This document shows positions 37,394 to 46,414 of a stretch of 64,000 nucleotides of DNA, one piece after another (position 1 is the first letter of the stretch; the number at the start of each line of letters is the position of its first letter). The DNA is from Pseudomonas cremoricolorata (lineage in GTDB: Bacteria > Pseudomonadota > Gammaproteobacteria > Pseudomonadales > Pseudomonadaceae). A model generated the notes under the pieces. It had not been told where the DNA came from. It ran no database searches and was given only the letters and a program-made list of their open reading frames with translations. A program made the position numbers and the translations under genes. The stretch covers positions 1,426,001 through 1,490,000 of the forward strand of contig NZ_CP009455.1 in NCBI RefSeq assembly GCF_000759535.1. The letters are read 5' to 3'.

Positions 37394-38665
37394 TTAGCGA
37401 GCGCCGAGTGCCGAACCGATGTCGCCATACAGTCTTTCCACTTGCGCCCGTGCAGCGGTTGCCGCTGCCAACGAATCGAGGTATTGGCCACGCGCGGCAA
37501 TCAGGGTGCGTTGCGCATCCAGCACTTCGATGAAGCCGAACTTGCCCATCTCGAAGCCGCGGGTTGCGGTTTCCACGGCGCGTTGCGCCGAAGGCAGAAT
37601 GGTCTTGTCGTACGTCTGGACTTCCTGCATGGCGGTGCTCCACTGCTGCACCGCGACCTGGGTTTCAGCGCGCAGGCGTAGCTCCACGGCGTTACGTCGG
37701 TCTCTGGCCTGATCGGCCCGACGAGCAGCGGAAAGGATATTTCCCTGGTTTCGGTCGAACAGCGGCAGTGCCATCGACAGGCCCACGACGCTCACCTGCT
37801 CGCGTGCCGCGCGGTCGTACTGACTACCCACGCTGACGGTGAGGTCTGGAATGCGCTGGGCTTTCTCTAAACCGAGTGCGGCGTCGCTTTCATCGATCTG
37901 GGCAACCGCCTGACGCAGTTCTGTGGTGTGTTCGAGGTTCGCCAGCAATGTCTCAACCGCAGGCGGCAGGCCGGGCGACAGGTCCGGTGAGTCAAGCCGC
38001 TCAACAGCACTGAGGGGGCTGCCGATCACCTGAGCCAATTGCTGGTAGGCGGTCGCTTGTTCGGTTTCGGCGCGGCGTACCTGCAAGGTTGCTTCGGCCA
38101 GTTGGACCTGGGCGCGGGTCGCTTCGACCGGTGACGACTTGCCTGCGTGAACTCGACCCTCGACGACGCGCAGGCCCCGTTGGGTCAATGCCTGCGACTG
38201 CTTCGCCAGCTCCACGCCTGTCTGTGCGCGTCGTGCTGCGTAGAACGCCTGGATCACCTCTGCTCTGAGGTTGGCCACCTGCCGCTCCAGCTCCAATTGC
38301 GCAACGCTTTGGCCGTGGGACGCGACGTCTATACGTGCACCCCGTTTGCCTCCCAGCTCCAGCGACTGGCTGAGCGTTACTGTGGTGGTGCTGGTGCTGC
38401 GACGGGTGTCTTCCATTTCGTAGGAAAGCTGGGGGTTCGGGACACGACCGGCCTGCCTGCGAGCACCTTGCGCAATGCCGATTTCCTGGCGGGCGGCGGC
38501 CAGTTCCGGGTTTGCAGCCATGGCGGTCGAGAGCGCCTGAGCAAGGCTCATGCCTTCTGCAACGGCGGCTGGGGCCTGCAGCGCCGACGTGAGCACTGCT
38601 AGAGTGCAGAGGCGTCGGGCGCAGACGCTGATCTTGTACAGGATGTTGCGGTAGTAGCCGGGCAC
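37394..38665 (-). CDS. czcC: Outer-membrane channel CzcC of the metal efflux system
   Basis: A 423-aa TolC-like outer-membrane protein from GTG 38665, with GAGGA about 9 bp upstream; a longer frame reaches 38743 but lacks a signal-like start. The signal peptide ends near LQAPAAVAEG. Two OEP repeats follow (SLAQALSTAMAANPELAAAR, then the second half from about 230) with long coiled-coil helices. It is the first gene of the operon, opposite the porin gene across a shared regulatory region. Confidence 0.9.
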   Translation of the reverse strand: MPGYYRNILYKISVCARRLCTLAVLTSALQAPAAVAEGMSLAQALSTAMAANPELAAARQEIGIAQGARRQAGRVPNPQLSYEMEDTRRSTSTTTVTLSQSLELGGKRGARIDVASHGQSVAQLELERQVANLRAEVIQAFYAARRAQTGVELAKQSQALTQRGLRVVEGRVHAGKSSPVEATRAQVQLAEATLQVRRAETEQATAYQQLAQVIGSPLSAVERLDSPDLSPGLPPAVETLLANLEHTTELRQAVAQIDESDAALGLEKAQRIPDLTVSVGSQYDRAAREQVSVVGLSMALPLFDRNQGNILSAARRADQARDRRNAVELRLRAETQVAVQQWSTAMQEVQTYDKTILPSAQRAVETATRGFEMGKFGFIEVLDAQRTLIAARGQYLDSLAAATAARAQVERLYGDIGSALGAR

Positions 38666-39049
38666 TTTCGAGGTCCTCGTGCACAAACGTTGTCGACGCT
38701 TGGCGAAAGAACATCCTGCAATGGCCAAGCCCCCACTGATCAAGGTGAAGGCACTCTAATTAACGCTGGTTATCAGCGGGGTGGCCGGAACATTACAATT
38801 CTGCAAGAAACTTGCACTTCGTGCGGTGTTACACGTTGACAAACCGAAGGCTCGCTTGAGGTGATAAACCGATGTTGTGCGCACGGGGGAGAGATGACGA
38901 AATTGTAATCGTGGCATCACCCTCTGGTTATCTTCGACTTGCAAGTATTGTTCGCGCGCTATGCCAGGTGCGCCGCCGGGGTAGAACTATCAATGATCCC
39001 CGAGCCGCTAAAACATAATAAAAGCTGTGGTCAATCAGGGGAGCATCGA
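38666..39049. promoter_or_regulatory. Divergent czcC / porin control region
   Basis: 384 bp between the czcC and porin starts. ATTACAATTCTGCA (38792-38805) agrees at 12 of 14 positions with the box upstream of the two-component regulator (29559). A second copy, read on the minus strand as GATTACAATTTC, is at 38899-38910, nearer the porin. One box probably serves each direction. A 62-codon minus-strand frame here shows no coding character. Confidence 0.65.
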
Positions 39050-40393
39050 ATGAATATACAAGTACCGCTGTCTGTCGCTGTCATTGCTGCAGTGTCCGCC
39101 GGTTATGCCGTATCGGCACAGGCTGAAGCACCGCCGGAAGGGTTCATCGAGGGCAGCAGCCTCACGGTATTGAACCGCAACTTCTATTTCAATCGAGATC
39201 ACCGGGAAAGCGCGGCACCCACGTATAACAGTGGCAAGGGCAATACCAACGGCTACTCCGAGGCCTGGGCACACGGGATCATCACCACGTTCAAGTCCGG
39301 GTTTACCCAGGGGACCGTGGGGGTCGGCGTGGATGCGTTTGCCATGATCGGCCTCAAACTGGATACCGGCGGGGGGCGCAACGGGGGGCGCAGCTCCTTT
39401 GATGTACTGCCCGTCAACAGCAACGGGGACGCCCGCGACGAATACACCAAGCTCGGTGGCGCGGCCAAGGTACGTCTGTTCGATACGGTCGTGAAAGTGG
39501 GCGATGTCTTCCCCTCGACCCCGGTAGTGGCAGCCGGCGATTCGCGGTTGCTGCCGGAAAGCTTTCGCGGCGTGACGGTCGAGAACACCAGCGTCAAGGG
39601 CCTTACGTTGCAGGGTGGACGGCTGCACGCCATGAGCCAGCCAGTCTCCAGCGACCTCAACGATGGGTTGGCCACGTTCTATGGCGGCCCGGTCGATTCG
39701 CCGTGGGTTGGCTATGGCGGCGGCGACTATGAACTCAACGACAACATCACCGTAAGCCTCTATGCCAGCCAGCTCAAAGACGTCTGGAATCAGTATTACG
39801 GAGGTACCCACTTCGTCTATCCGCTCAATGATGAGCTCGCCCTGATCGGCGGCCTCAATTACTACAAGGCGGTCGATGAAGGCAAAAAACGCCTGGGCGA
39901 GTTCGACAACGATATCTGGAGCGCCAAAATCGGGGTCCGTTATGGCGCGCACACCGTTGCCCTGTCGCACCAGCGTAACAATGGCGATGACGACTTCGAC
40001 TACCTGCGTCAGTCGGACTCCATCTTCGTCGACAACTCCATCCAGTACAGTGATTTCAACTCGCCGAAAGAACGTTCCTGGATGTTGCGTTACGACCTCG
40101 ACATGTCTGCCTACGGGATTCCAGGCCTGTCCTTCATGACCCGCTACGTAAGAGGATCTGGCGCCGATTACGCGAATGCCAACGCGTTCTATATGCGCAC
40201 CGACGGCAATGGCGATCCACTCGACAACCAGAAGCGCTGGGAACGGGATATCGAGGTCAAGTACGTCGTTCAGTCCGGCGCTGCGAAAGACCTTTCGTTG
40301 CGCGTGCGTCAAGCCACCACCCGGGCGACGGCCTTCGAGTCGGACCTCGATGAGGTTCGTCTGATCGTCGAGTACCCGCTGTCAATTCTCTGA
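39050..40393 (+). CDS. OprD-family outer-membrane porin
   Basis: 447 aa from ATG 39050 with AGGGGAG upstream; an earlier in-frame start (38939) would lack the signal peptide. The signal peptide ends near SAQA (residue 24). The mature barrel starts GFIEGSSLTVLNRNFYFNRD, the OprD-family opening, and ends in the Ile-Leu of YPLSIL near the outer-membrane C-terminal signature. OprD porins take up basic amino acids and small substrates; the substrate here is unknown, although the locus position is like that of the OpdT-type porin of P. putida. CzcR represses OprD in P. aeruginosa (family knowledge), so regulation through the nearby box is plausible. Confidence 0.9.
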   Translation: MNIQVPLSVAVIAAVSAGYAVSAQAEAPPEGFIEGSSLTVLNRNFYFNRDHRESAAPTYNSGKGNTNGYSEAWAHGIITTFKSGFTQGTVGVGVDAFAMIGLKLDTGGGRNGGRSSFDVLPVNSNGDARDEYTKLGGAAKVRLFDTVVKVGDVFPSTPVVAAGDSRLLPESFRGVTVENTSVKGLTLQGGRLHAMSQPVSSDLNDGLATFYGGPVDSPWVGYGGGDYELNDNITVSLYASQLKDVWNQYYGGTHFVYPLNDELALIGGLNYYKAVDEGKKRLGEFDNDIWSAKIGVRYGAHTVALSHQRNNGDDDFDYLRQSDSIFVDNSIQYSDFNSPKERSWMLRYDLDMSAYGIPGLSFMTRYVRGSGADYANANAFYMRTDGNGDPLDNQKRWERDIEVKYVVQSGAAKDLSLRVRQATTRATAFESDLDEVRLIVEYPLSIL

Positions 40394-40691
40394 TCCCCAG
40401 GCAAAGAATCAGCCCTGTACGTTGAAAGAATTCGCCTTGAGTGACTTGAGTGCTCCTTTGGTAACAAGGTGAATATTTGGCGCCCTCTGGGCGCCTTTTT
40501 TTAATTAAATAATAACCACACCGTTATGCCCAAAGCACCCATGCAATACGGCTACCGTCACGATAAAACCTATGACTCAAGCGTTACCACTACGTTATTT
40601 AAACGCCGCGACAGCGCTGTTGATTTACCCTGCGCCGGAACGCTGCTGTCAACCATCCGTTCATTGCACGGCACGCTCGAGATAAGATGGC
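40394..40691. promoter_or_regulatory. Porin terminator and second-regulator promoter region
   Basis: 298 bp. The porin terminator is at 40479-40503. The AT-rich stretch at 40500-40520 and the sequence to 40691 must contain the promoter of the second regulator. No ATTACAA-type box is seen here, unlike upstream of the first regulator. Confidence 0.5.
40479..40503 (+). terminator. Rho-independent terminator after the porin gene
   Basis: Stem GGCGCCC (40479-40485) and GGGCGCC (40489-40495) with a 3-nt loop, followed by eight T. Confidence 0.93.
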
Positions 40692-41369
40692 ATGCGAATT
40701 CTGGTCATTGAAGATGAAGTCAAAACGGCCGAGTATGTCCGTCAGGGATTGACGGAGTGCGGATATGTTGTGGACTGTGCACACACGGGCGCCGATGGTT
40801 TCTTTCTGGCCAAACAACATGACTACGAACTGATCATGCTGGATGTCAACTTGCCAGAGATGGATGGCTGGGAAGTGCTCGAACAGTTGCGTCGTTCAGG
40901 GTGCACGTCGCGCATCATGATGCTCACTGCACGCAGTCGTCTGGCCGATAAAGTCAGAGGACTGGAGAATGGCGCCGACGATTACCTGATCAAGCCTTTT
41001 GAGTTTCCCGAGTTGCTGGCACGGGTGCGTGCACTGCTGCGCAGGTCGGAGCAGCCCGCGTCGGTGGAGGTCATTCGCGTTGCAGGCCTTGAGCTGGACC
41101 AGAGCCGACATCGGGCCTTCAGGGACGGCCAACGCATTGACCTGACCACCAAAGAGTTCGCGCTGCTGCACTACCTGATGCGCAATACCGGTGTGGTGAT
41201 GAGCCGAACCCATATCATTTCGCAGGTGTGGGACATGAACTTCGACTGTGATACCAACGTCGTCGAAGTTTCGATTCGCCGGTTACGGGCGAAAATCGAT
41301 GATCCCTTCGACAGCAAGCTTATCCACACATTGCGCGGCGTCGGCTATGTGCTTGAACAACGCCAGTGA
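40692..41369 (+). CDS. Second CzcR-like response regulator with no adjacent kinase
   Basis: A 225-aa OmpR-family regulator, phosphoacceptor D51 (MLDVNLPEMDGW), winged HTH from [12 protein letters not shown]. It is a close paralogue of the regulator at 29696: they share long identical blocks in the HTH domain, such as [11 protein letters not shown] and [14 protein letters not shown]. No histidine kinase follows; the next gene is on the other strand and unrelated. It may use the kinase at 30367 by cross-talk, or a distant partner. Confidence 0.9.
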   Translation: MRILVIEDEVKTAEYVRQGLTECGYVVDCAHTGADGFFLAKQHDYELIMLDVNLPEMDGWEVLEQLRRSGCTSRIMMLTARSRLADKVRGLENGADDYLIKPFEFPELLARVRALLRRSEQPASVEVIRVAGLELDQSRHRAFRDGQRIDLTTKEFALLHYLMRNTGVVMSRTHIISQVWDMNFDCDTNVVEVSIRRLRAKIDDPFDSKLIHTLRGVGYVLEQRQ

Positions 41370-41383
41370 CGAGCAGATAGCCG

Positions 41384-41701
41384 CTACACCAGCGAGTGCC
41401 ACGTCTGTGCCAACCCGATCAGGTGCACCACACCGTAGATCAGGCAGACCACTGAACTGATCAGGATGACCCCAGCCCCTGACAGCGCATACAGACTCCA
41501 TCCGCATAACACCAGCGCAATTGCGCTGGTCACCAAAGGTGGATACCAGCTGCCTCGCTCGGCCGCGCGCACGAAGCGCTTGCCTGCACCGAACAGGTGA
41601 TACCAGGAAGGGCCGCCGATGATGACCGCCACATGCAGAAGGGCTGCCGCCAGACTGAGCGCTGCGCCGAAGGTCAGCATCAGGTTGCAGTCAGTTGTCA
41701 C
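41384..41701 (-). CDS. Small hypothetical inner-membrane protein
   Basis: 105 aa with about four hydrophobic helices (10-30, 58-72, 75-95 and near the end), and a Gly/His/Trp-containing loop between the first two (GGPSWYHLFGAGKRFVRAAERGSWYP). No enzyme motif is visible. It converges with the regulator gene (14-bp gap). The family is not recognised and no function is assigned. Confidence 0.7.
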   Translation of the reverse strand: MTTDCNLMLTFGAALSLAAALLHVAVIIGGPSWYHLFGAGKRFVRAAERGSWYPPLVTSAIALVLCGWSLYALSGAGVILISSVVCLIYGVVHLIGLAQTWHSLV

Positions 41702-41809
41702 TTCATCGTTCCCTGATCAAAGCGCTTTGATTTGCCGGCAGCAGCATAGTCCCGTTGTGAGCATCGGGGGTGATCCTCGATAGCTGTGGATAATCTTCAG
41801 GGCAGGGTG

Positions 41810-42697
41810 CTAATCGGCCATCAACTCCGCCTGCTGGGCAGCGCACAGCGCCAGCAGATAATCCCAGACCACCCTCAAACGCACCGACTTGTGCAACTCG
41901 CGGCGGGTGCAGATCCAGTAGCTGCGCTGGATGGCTTCGTCTGGCAGAACCCTGCGCAGAAGCGGATCATGCTGCGCCATATAGTTGGGCAGCACCGCGA
42001 TCCCCAGCCCGGCGCGCGCCGCCTCCTGCTGGGCGATCACGCTGGTGCTGCGAAAGACGACATTGGGCGCGCGGCAGAAGCTGTTGAGCAACAGCAGTTC
42101 TTGGCTGAACAGCAAGTCGTCGACATAACCGATCCAGCTGTGCCGAATCAGGTCGTCGCGGCTGTGCAGGGGCGCAGCCCTATCGAGGTACGCGGGGCTG
42201 GCATACAAGGCCAGGCGATAGTCGGTGAGCTTGCGGGTGATCAAGAGGTCGGCATTCGGCCGTTCGAGGTGCACGCTGATTTCTGCCTCCCGATTGAGGA
42301 TGCTGACGAACCGTGGCACTGCCACCAGCTCGACCTCCAGGCCCGGATAGCACTCGAACAGCCCGCCCAGGCGAGGCGTGACGAAACAAATGCCGATGCC
42401 CTCGGTAACGCCCAGGCGGATCTTGCCCAGCGGGGTGATCGACTGGGTGATTTCTTCCTGCGCCAGCAGCGCGACATTTTCCATGGCCTCAGCGTGCTTG
42501 AGCAGCGCCTGCCCGGCTGGAGTCAGCTCAAAACCCTGGGCGTGGTGAATGAACAGCGCCGTGCCAAAGCTGGCCTCGATACGCTCGATGTGCCGCGCTA
42601 CGGTGCTGTGGGTGGTCTTGAGACGCCGACCAGCGCTCAGCAGGCGACCACTGCGCTGAAGCTCCAGGAAAAACCGCAAATCGTTCCAGTCGAACAT
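41810..42697 (-). CDS. LysR-family transcriptional regulator
   Basis: 295 aa with an N-terminal winged HTH (DLRFFLELQRSGRLLSAGRRL, then THSTVARHIERIEASFGTALF) and a C-terminal periplasmic-binding-like effector domain. It is divergent from the GMC oxidoreductase at 42873 across a 175-bp gap, the usual arrangement for a LysR regulator and its target. The effector is probably a substrate of the oxidoreductase or transporter. Confidence 0.93.
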   Translation of the reverse strand: MFDWNDLRFFLELQRSGRLLSAGRRLKTTHSTVARHIERIEASFGTALFIHHAQGFELTPAGQALLKHAEAMENVALLAQEEITQSITPLGKIRLGVTEGIGICFVTPRLGGLFECYPGLEVELVAVPRFVSILNREAEISVHLERPNADLLITRKLTDYRLALYASPAYLDRAAPLHSRDDLIRHSWIGYVDDLLFSQELLLLNSFCRAPNVVFRSTSVIAQQEAARAGLGIAVLPNYMAQHDPLLRRVLPDEAIQRSYWICTRRELHKSVRLRVVWDYLLALCAAQQAELMAD

Positions 42698-42872
42698 AGG
42701 GCTGAGCCTTGCCGGCTATGGATGAGAGGGGTCGGCCGCGCCGCGCTGGCGTAAGGCGGTCAGCACGGCGCTGTAAAAAAATGCACAGCCATTGCGCAAA
42801 AACGCATGCTTGCGCAGCGAAATTAAGCACTAGGATCATAGACGACAAGAATAAAAAATCAGGCGCAAGATC
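42698..42872. promoter_or_regulatory. LysR / GMC oxidoreductase divergent promoter region
   Basis: 175 bp between divergent starts. A LysR-type site (T-N11-A) is expected but I cannot assign one with confidence. A run of A and T near 42770-42860 suggests the oxidoreductase promoter. Confidence 0.45.
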
Positions 42873-44528
42873 ATGCATATGTCATTTGCCGATTCAGGTT
42901 TCGACTACATCGTGGTCGGTGCTGGGCCTGCGGGATGCCTGCTGGCCAATCGTCTGTCCGCCGATCCGAGCTGCCGGGTACTGCTGCTCGAAGCCGGTGG
43001 GCGCGACAACTATCCATGGATTCACATTCCGGTGGGCTACCTGCACTGCATCGGCAATCCGCGCACTGACTGGTGCTTCAAGGCCAGCGCGCAGGCAGGC
43101 TTGGGCGGTCGTGAGCTGGGCTATCCACGCGGCCGCGTGCTCGGGGGCTGCTCGTCGATCAACGGCATGATCTACATGCGTGGCCAGGCCAGTGATTACG
43201 ATGGCTGGGCTGCGCAAGGCAACCAGGGCTGGGCATGGAAAGATGTACTGCCGCTGTTCAAGGCCAGTGAGCGGCATTTCGCCGGCGCGTCTGAACACCA
43301 CGGCGGTGAAGGCGAATGGCGGGTCGAACGCCAGCGCTACCAATGGCCGATTCTCGAAGCGTTTCGTGATGCTGCCGAACAGTGCGGTATCGCCAAGCTC
43401 GATGACTTCAATACTGGAGACAACCAGGGCTCTGGTTACTTTCAGGTCAATCAGCGCAACGGCGTACGCTGGAATGCGGCCAAGGCGTTTCTGCGCCCGG
43501 TGATGCAGCGGCCCAACCTGACCGTGCTGACCGGTGTGCAAGTCGATCGGCTGGAGCTGGAAGGTGGCCGCGCGTCGGCGGTCAACGGACGCTGGCAGAA
43601 CCAGCCTCGTCGCTTCAGCGCGCGCCGCGAGATCATCCTGTGCGCGGGGGCGATTGGCTCACCCGGGATTCTTCAGCGCTCAGGCATTGGCCCGCGTGCG
43701 CTGCTGGAGCGGCTCGGCATCCCGGTGATTCACGCGTTGGAGGGTGTCGGTGGCAATCTTCAGGATCACCTGCAATTGCGCCTGGTGTATCGCATCGCCA
43801 ACGCCCGCACCCTCAACCAGATGGCCGGCAGTCTGTGGGGCAAGATGGGCATGGGCTTGCGTTACCTGTACGACCGCAGCGGCCCACTGGCGATGGCCCC
43901 CAGCCAACTGGGGGCGTTCGTTCGCTCTTCACCGGAGCAGCCCAGTGCCAACCTGCAGTACCACGTGCAACCGTTGTCGCTGGAGCGTTTCGGCGAGCCG
44001 CTACACCCCTTCCCTGCCTTCACCGCGTCGGTGTGCAACCTGCGCCCGCTCAGCCGCGGTCGTGTAGACATCAGCAGCGTTGACCCGGGCTGCGCACCGG
44101 TGATCGATCCCAATTACCTCAGTGATCCGGCAGATCTGAAGGTCGCTGCCCAAGCCATTCGGCTGACCCGGCGCATCGTGCAAGCCCCTGCCCTGGCGAT
44201 CTTCGACCCGCGTGAATACCTGCCAGGCGCGGAACTGAACACTGAACAGCAACTGTATGACGCCGCAGCGCGTATCGGTACCACCATCTTTCACCCCGTA
44301 GGCACGTGCCGGATGGGCAGTGGCTCGCTGGATGTGGTCGACAGCCAGTTGCGCGTTCACGGCATCGACGACCTGCGCGTGGCCGATGCTTCGATCATGC
44401 CCGAGATCGTCTCGGGCAATACCTGTTCGCCAACCTTGATGATCGGTGAAAAGGCGGCGCAGTTGATTCTTCAGCACAGCCACAGCAAGCGACCCCAGAG
44501 TACGCAGCACGCGATACCGACGCCTTGA
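42873..44528 (+). CDS. GMC-family FAD-dependent oxidoreductase (choline dehydrogenase-like)
   Basis: A 551-aa alcohol-type oxidoreductase. FAD Rossmann motif: DYIVVGAGPAGCLLANRLS. GMC signature 1: GRVLGGCSSINGMIYMRG. Signature 2: GAIGSPGILQRSGIGP. The catalytic His (HPVGTCRMG) and Asn (SGNTCSPT) are both near the C-terminus. The likely substrate is an alcohol oxidised to an aldehyde; similarity to choline dehydrogenases and other GMC members is too broad to name it. The MFS transporter follows on the same strand (98 bp). Confidence 0.93.
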   Translation: MHMSFADSGFDYIVVGAGPAGCLLANRLSADPSCRVLLLEAGGRDNYPWIHIPVGYLHCIGNPRTDWCFKASAQAGLGGRELGYPRGRVLGGCSSINGMIYMRGQASDYDGWAAQGNQGWAWKDVLPLFKASERHFAGASEHHGGEGEWRVERQRYQWPILEAFRDAAEQCGIAKLDDFNTGDNQGSGYFQVNQRNGVRWNAAKAFLRPVMQRPNLTVLTGVQVDRLELEGGRASAVNGRWQNQPRRFSARREIILCAGAIGSPGILQRSGIGPRALLERLGIPVIHALEGVGGNLQDHLQLRLVYRIANARTLNQMAGSLWGKMGMGLRYLYDRSGPLAMAPSQLGAFVRSSPEQPSANLQYHVQPLSLERFGEPLHPFPAFTASVCNLRPLSRGRVDISSVDPGCAPVIDPNYLSDPADLKVAAQAIRLTRRIVQAPALAIFDPREYLPGAELNTEQQLYDAAARIGTTIFHPVGTCRMGSGSLDVVDSQLRVHGIDDLRVADASIMPEIVSGNTCSPTLMIGEKAAQLILQHSHSKRPQSTQHAIPTP

Positions 44529-44626
44529 CCAGGTGACGAGCAACACCGGCAGCGGGGAGTCGGAAGCTGCCGACAGTGGAACAACAACAACTATTCACTG
44601 TGGCCCACGGGCCGAGGACAGCATCG

Positions 44627-46246
44627 ATGTCGGATTACCTTCAAGAGCAAGCCGCTGCACCCGCCGGCGCCAGCCGCAGCGAAGAACGCAAGATCATCTT
44701 CGCCTCCTCCCTGGGCACGGTATTCGAGTGGTACGACTTCTTCCTGTACGGCGCGCTGGCGGCGGTCATCAGCAAGCAGTTCTTCGCTGGCGTAAACGAC
44801 ACCACCGCGTTCATCTTCGCGCTGATGGCCTTCGCTGCGGGGTTTCTGGTGCGGCCGTTCGGGGCGTTGGTGTTTGGCCGACTGGGCGACATGATCGGAC
44901 GCAAATACACCTTCCTGGTGACCATCGTGCTGATGGGGCTGTCGACTTTCGCCGTGGGCCTGTTGCCCACCTATGCCAGCATTGGCATCGCGGCGCCGAT
45001 CATTCTGGTGATTCTGCGCATGCTTCAAGGCCTGGCGCTGGGCGGTGAATACGGCGGTGCGGCCACCTACGTGGCAGAACATGCACCGCCCGGCAAACGT
45101 GGCTTCCATACGGGCTTCATTCAGTCCACAGCCACGTTGGGCCTGCTGCTGTCGCTGTTGGTGGTGCTCGGTAGCCGTTACATCAGTGGCGACGAGTTCG
45201 AAACCTGGGGCTGGCGCCTGCCGTTTTTGCTGTCCATCGTGCTGCTGGGTATCTCGACCTGGATTCGCATGAGCATGCGTGAGTCGCCCGCGTTCGTCAG
45301 GATGAAAGCCCAGGGCAAGCTGTGCAAATCGCCGATCCGTGAATCGTTCACCTCCTGGCCCAATCTCAAGGTGGTGCTCACCGCGCTGTTCAGCATCAAC
45401 GCCGGACAAGCCGTGACCTTCTACACCGCGCAGTTCTACGTGCTGTTCTTCCTCACCCAGATGCTCAAGATGGATGCCGCTCAGGCCAATACGTTGTTGA
45501 TCATCAGCGTGATCATCGGCGCGCCGTTCTTCGTGTTCTTCGGCTGGTTGTCCGATCGCGTAGGCCGCAAACCGATTCTGATGATCGGCCTGCTGTTGGC
45601 GACCGTGCTGTACTTCCCGATGTTCAAGGCGCTCAGCCATTACGCCAACCCGCAGATCGACGCCGCCAGCCGTCAGGCGCCTATCGTGGTCAGTGCCGAT
45701 CCCGCTAGCTGTACTTTCCAGTTCGACCCGGTCGGCAAGGCCCGTTTCGACAGCCCGTGCGACAAGGTCAAGACCTTCCTGGTCAAGCAAGGCCTGCCCT
45801 ATAGCTCGGTCAGCACCTCGGGCGAGGCGGTTCAGGTCAGCATCGGTGAACGCACCATCGACGGTTACGATGAAGCCGCCATGCGCGCTGCCATCGAGCA
45901 GGCCGGGTATCCGGCCAAAGCCGACCCGGCGCAGGTCAATCAGGTGATGGTGGTGGTGCTGATCGTGGCGATGATTCTGATCGCTACCATGACCTACGGA
46001 CCTCTGGCCGCAGTCATGGTCGAGCTGTTCCCGACCCGCATCCGCTATACCTCGATGTCGCTGCCCTACCACATCGGCAACGGCTGGTTCGGTGGCTTCC
46101 TGCCCACGGTGTCATTCGCCTTGGTGGTCTACACCGGGGATATCTTCTACGGATTGTGGTACCCGGTGCTGGTCACCGGCATCAGTTTGGTCGTTGGCAT
46201 CTTCTGCCTGCGCGAGACCAAGGACGTGGATATCGACAAGGTGTGA
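44627..46246 (+). CDS. MFS transporter of the metabolite:H+ symporter type
   Basis: 539 aa from ATG 44627 with GAGGA upstream; GTG 44576 is rejected. The MHS signature region (GTVFEWYDFFLYGALAAVI) and the GRLGDMIGRK and DRVGRKP loops are intact, with 12 helices expected. Between the ninth and tenth helices is an unusual hydrophilic insert of about 90 residues with two Cys (SCTFQFDP and DSPCDKV), predicted periplasmic. It is likely to import the substrate of the oxidoreductase upstream. Confidence 0.92.
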   Translation: MSDYLQEQAAAPAGASRSEERKIIFASSLGTVFEWYDFFLYGALAAVISKQFFAGVNDTTAFIFALMAFAAGFLVRPFGALVFGRLGDMIGRKYTFLVTIVLMGLSTFAVGLLPTYASIGIAAPIILVILRMLQGLALGGEYGGAATYVAEHAPPGKRGFHTGFIQSTATLGLLLSLLVVLGSRYISGDEFETWGWRLPFLLSIVLLGISTWIRMSMRESPAFVRMKAQGKLCKSPIRESFTSWPNLKVVLTALFSINAGQAVTFYTAQFYVLFFLTQMLKMDAAQANTLLIISVIIGAPFFVFFGWLSDRVGRKPILMIGLLLATVLYFPMFKALSHYANPQIDAASRQAPIVVSADPASCTFQFDPVGKARFDSPCDKVKTFLVKQGLPYSSVSTSGEAVQVSIGERTIDGYDEAAMRAAIEQAGYPAKADPAQVNQVMVVVLIVAMILIATMTYGPLAAVMVELFPTRIRYTSMSLPYHIGNGWFGGFLPTVSFALVVYTGDIFYGLWYPVLVTGISLVVGIFCLRETKDVDIDKV

Positions 46247-46260
46247 AGCATCCACAAAAA

Positions 46261-46280
46261 AACCGGCCTTCGGGCCGGTT
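46261..46280 (+). terminator. Rho-independent terminator after the MFS gene
   Basis: Stem AACCGGCC (46261-46268), loop TTCG, stem GGCCGGTT (46273-46280), then TCTTG; A-rich before. Confidence 0.88.
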
Positions 46281-46414
46281 TCTTGTGCAGCGAAAAAACT
46301 TATGCACGATTTTCCGAAAATGCTGATTTTAAGAAATAAACTTTAATTTCAATCAGTTACGGCTGTTTTTCGGAATTTCCATACAGAGTTGCTCACAACT
46401 TATCCACAGAATCA
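46281..46414. other. AT-rich gap between convergent genes
   Basis: 134 bp, visibly AT-richer than its neighbours, with a perfect TTATCCACA DnaA-type box at 46400-46408. No gene recognised. Confidence 0.4.

Noticed and set aside
40526..40711. 61-codon plus-strand frame before the second regulator
   Set aside because: No ribosome-binding site or family; it overlaps the regulator start and the promoter region.
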